Of a stretch of 64,000 nt of DNA, positions 63,101 to 64,000 are shown one piece after another. The translations under genes and the position numbers were made by a program. Source of the DNA: Lineus longissimus (taxonomy: Eukaryota > Nemertea > Pilidiophora > Heteronemertea > Lineidae); assembly GCF_910592395.1 (NCBI RefSeq), contig NC_088309.1:17174599-17238598 (forward strand), in the 5' to 3' direction. A model generated the notes under the pieces. It made no database searches, was not told where the DNA came from, and saw only the letters and a list, made by a program, of their open reading frames with translations. Positions within the stretch are counted from its first letter, which is position 1; each line of letters starts with the position of its first letter.

Positions 63101-63150
63101 ATGAAGATGATCCGAGAGGCAAGGAGCTAATAATAGACATTCCGAAGTGA
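57083..63150 (+). CDS. INO80E: INO80 complex subunit E, complete, 8 coding exons
   Basis: INO80E is a metazoan accessory subunit of the INO80 nucleosome remodeller, acting in the nucleus in transcription, replication and DNA repair. The assembled CDS is 759 nt, 252 aa: 57083-57160, 57436-57506, 58224-58337, 59156-59264, 60233-60295, 60813-60903, 61375-61552, 63096-63150. All phases join. The N-terminus has the family signature [18 protein letters not shown] (a coiled coil), [26 protein letters not shown], then the acidic [16 protein letters not shown]. The middle is low-complexity with a basic [12 protein letters not shown] stretch. The C-terminus ends ELIIDIPK, as in vertebrate INO80E (DLVIDIPE). 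Intron 4 starts with GC. The gene is head to head with ATR. The 5' non-coding exon was not located. Confidence 0.94.
57436..57506 (+). CDS. INO80E: INO80E exon 2
   Basis: Reads [18 protein letters not shown] then VARDR, continuing the conserved coiled coil. Phase 0 in, 2 out at GTATGG. Confidence 0.94.
58224..58337 (+). CDS. INO80E: INO80E exon 3
   Basis: Reads [18 protein letters not shown] then [17 protein letters not shown]. Phase 2 both ends. Confidence 0.95.
58463..58624. mobile_element. Pogo-like MITE copy
   Basis: TACAGTGGAAGCTCCC ... GAGGTTCTACTGTA, in INO80E intron 3. Confidence 0.75.
59156..59264 (+). CDS. INO80E: INO80E exon 4, with GC donor
   Basis: Reads [18 protein letters not shown] then [11 protein letters not shown]. 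The donor is GCAAGT. The nearest GT (GTATCA, 4 nt further on) gives the wrong phase for exon 5. Confidence 0.85.
59420..60117. mobile_element. Cluster of three TTAA MITEs
   Basis: Copies at 59420-59646 (+), 59675-59881 (+, diverged) and about 59882-60117 (-) lie end to end in INO80E intron 4. They have TTAA borders and the shared internal TACACAATGCCGTAGTGCGG block (inverted in the third). Confidence 0.75.
60233..60295 (+). CDS. INO80E: INO80E exon 5
   Basis: Reads [18 protein letters not shown] then SAL; 63 nt in phase 0, donor GTAAGT. Confidence 0.83.
60388..60569. mobile_element. Pogo-like MITE copy
   Basis: TACAGTAGAACCTCTC ... GGAGATTCCACTGTT, in INO80E intron 5. Confidence 0.75.
60813..60903 (+). 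CDS. INO80E: INO80E exon 6
   Basis: Reads [18 protein letters not shown] then [12 protein letters not shown], a proline-rich then basic stretch likely to be a nuclear localisation signal. Phase 0 in, 1 out at GTGCGT. Confidence 0.85.
61375..61552 (+). CDS. INO80E: INO80E exon 7
   Basis: Reads [17 protein letters not shown], then [18 protein letters not shown] and [14 protein letters not shown]. Phase 1 in, 2 out at GTTAGT. Confidence 0.88.
62632..62738. mobile_element. Pogo-like MITE fragment
   Basis: Internal and 3' part of the family (TTTGACCTCTCTAACCAG ... AGAGGTCCTACCATA). Confidence 0.6.
62846..62953. mobile_element. Pogo-like MITE, internally deleted
   Basis: TACACTGGAACTTCCC ... GAGGTTCTGCTTTA; about 108 bp, missing the CCAATTTGGGACC core. 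Confidence 0.6.
63096..63150 (+). CDS. INO80E: INO80E last coding exon
   Basis: Reads [18 protein letters not shown] followed by TGA; the conserved acidic tail of the family. Confidence 0.93.
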
Positions 63151-63900
63151 AAGATGGCCATCAGTCGACAAGGCTGAGGTGAAAATAACGTGTTTCAATG
63201 ACTAATTGCATGTGCTGTTACGATCTGCCACCAGTTGTGTTTGTTTTGACTAAGACGGATAAATGAACTTTCTGAGCTTGGCATAAGAATTCAGGATGAG
63301 GCGTAGATATGATCAGTTCTAGATCTGCGAGTGAGCTTCTTGGAGAGTCTCGTTTTGATGTTGGACATTGCAGTTACTGTCAGGAATGGGTGGAGTAATT
63401 TTTACCTTCAAGAACGAATATAAGCAGTAGCGATCCAGAAGCTGGAAAGGGGAGCACAGCCAAGCCTAGACCAGCCCTCATGATGTGATGTTGGAAATGA
63501 GGGGTTGCGGGTCCTCACCCAAAAAAATTGGAAATGTTTGTGCCAATTAGGCTTTTTTCAGGCATCTACATGTAAGGCTAAATCAAAAGTAGTCCTTGAC
63601 TTCTTGGAGAGAGGCACCCTGTAAAATCGTTGCTGGGGGTTAACTCCCCTCCCCTCTAAATCCCCCTCTATCACTGATGAGTAACTTAAGTGTTGTTAGA
63701 CTGATGTTATAATATCAAAATGGAAACAGGATGTGTGGAAATGGTACTGTCAAACAATAAGATTGAAAGAGAATGAGTGTCTCTGAATCCTCATACAATC
63801 TCAACTTGTAGCTGGTCATCAAGCAGATATGGCAACAGGGTGTGTCCTGTGGCCTACTATGACATGAAGAATAAAGAATAAATCTGCAGGGGGTGTATAT
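63151..63900 (+). other. INO80E: INO80E 3' UTR with polyadenylation signals
   Basis: No further coding sequence is seen. Two AATAAA hexamers at 63870-63875 and 63877-63882 are the likely polyadenylation signal; cleavage would fall near 63.9 kb. Confidence 0.6.
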
Positions 63901-64000
63901 TGTAGTGGCATCTTTCCTCCAGGCTGAAGGAATTTTCCATTTAGCTTAATCTGCATTAGTAGAGTGACAGCCTTGTAACTACATGTTTTGACCTGGTGTT

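Overview
This is a stretch of an animal nuclear genome, most likely a marine invertebrate (lophotrochozoan or invertebrate deuterostome; the sequence does not let me choose). The reasons are many short exons with GT-AG introns, two recognisable metazoan genes, several tRNA-derived SINE families, many terminal-inverted-repeat MITEs, and abundant minisatellites. There are no operons, bacterial genes, CRISPR arrays or standalone tRNA/rRNA genes.

The minus strand from 51.2 kb down to 1.5 kb carries ATR, the checkpoint kinase of the PIKK family. I placed 47 coding exons. Their splice phases join without a break (6,369 nt, 2,123 codons) from the N-terminal methionine, through the HEAT-repeat solenoid, to the end of the FAT domain. 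The kinase and FATC domains lie beyond the left edge. The plus strand from 57.06 to 63.15 kb carries a complete INO80E gene (8 coding exons, 252 aa), a subunit of the INO80 chromatin remodeller. The two genes are head to head, and both act in genome maintenance. A 2.96-kb transposon (53142-56099) sits between them. It has long inverted repeats and 8-bp flanking duplications, encodes a PHD-finger/OTU-protease protein, and carries a captured reverse-transcriptase fragment.

The most unusual feature is local tandem duplication at ATR exon edges. Exon 27 is preceded by eight extra near-identical 162-bp units, each holding a 3' splice site plus 142 nt of exon. All nine units form one uninterrupted frame, so the gene could encode one to nine copies of a 54-residue HEAT hairpin depending on which acceptor is used. 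Exon 6 has four extra copies of its donor half (175-bp unit); three of them look like in-frame 63-nt cassette exons. Exons 13, 14 and 32 have similar but smaller or decayed duplications.

The rest is intronic repeat: a pogo-like TA-flanked MITE family (CAGTAGAACCTCTCTATTAAGG ends, about 15 copies), a TTAA-flanked MITE family, PIF/Harbinger elements with TTA duplications, foldback elements, SINEs, LINE 3' tails and minisatellites. One 3.48-kb TA-flanked element (46673-50155) sits inside a TTAA MITE, and intact copies of that MITE elsewhere in the window show the empty site.
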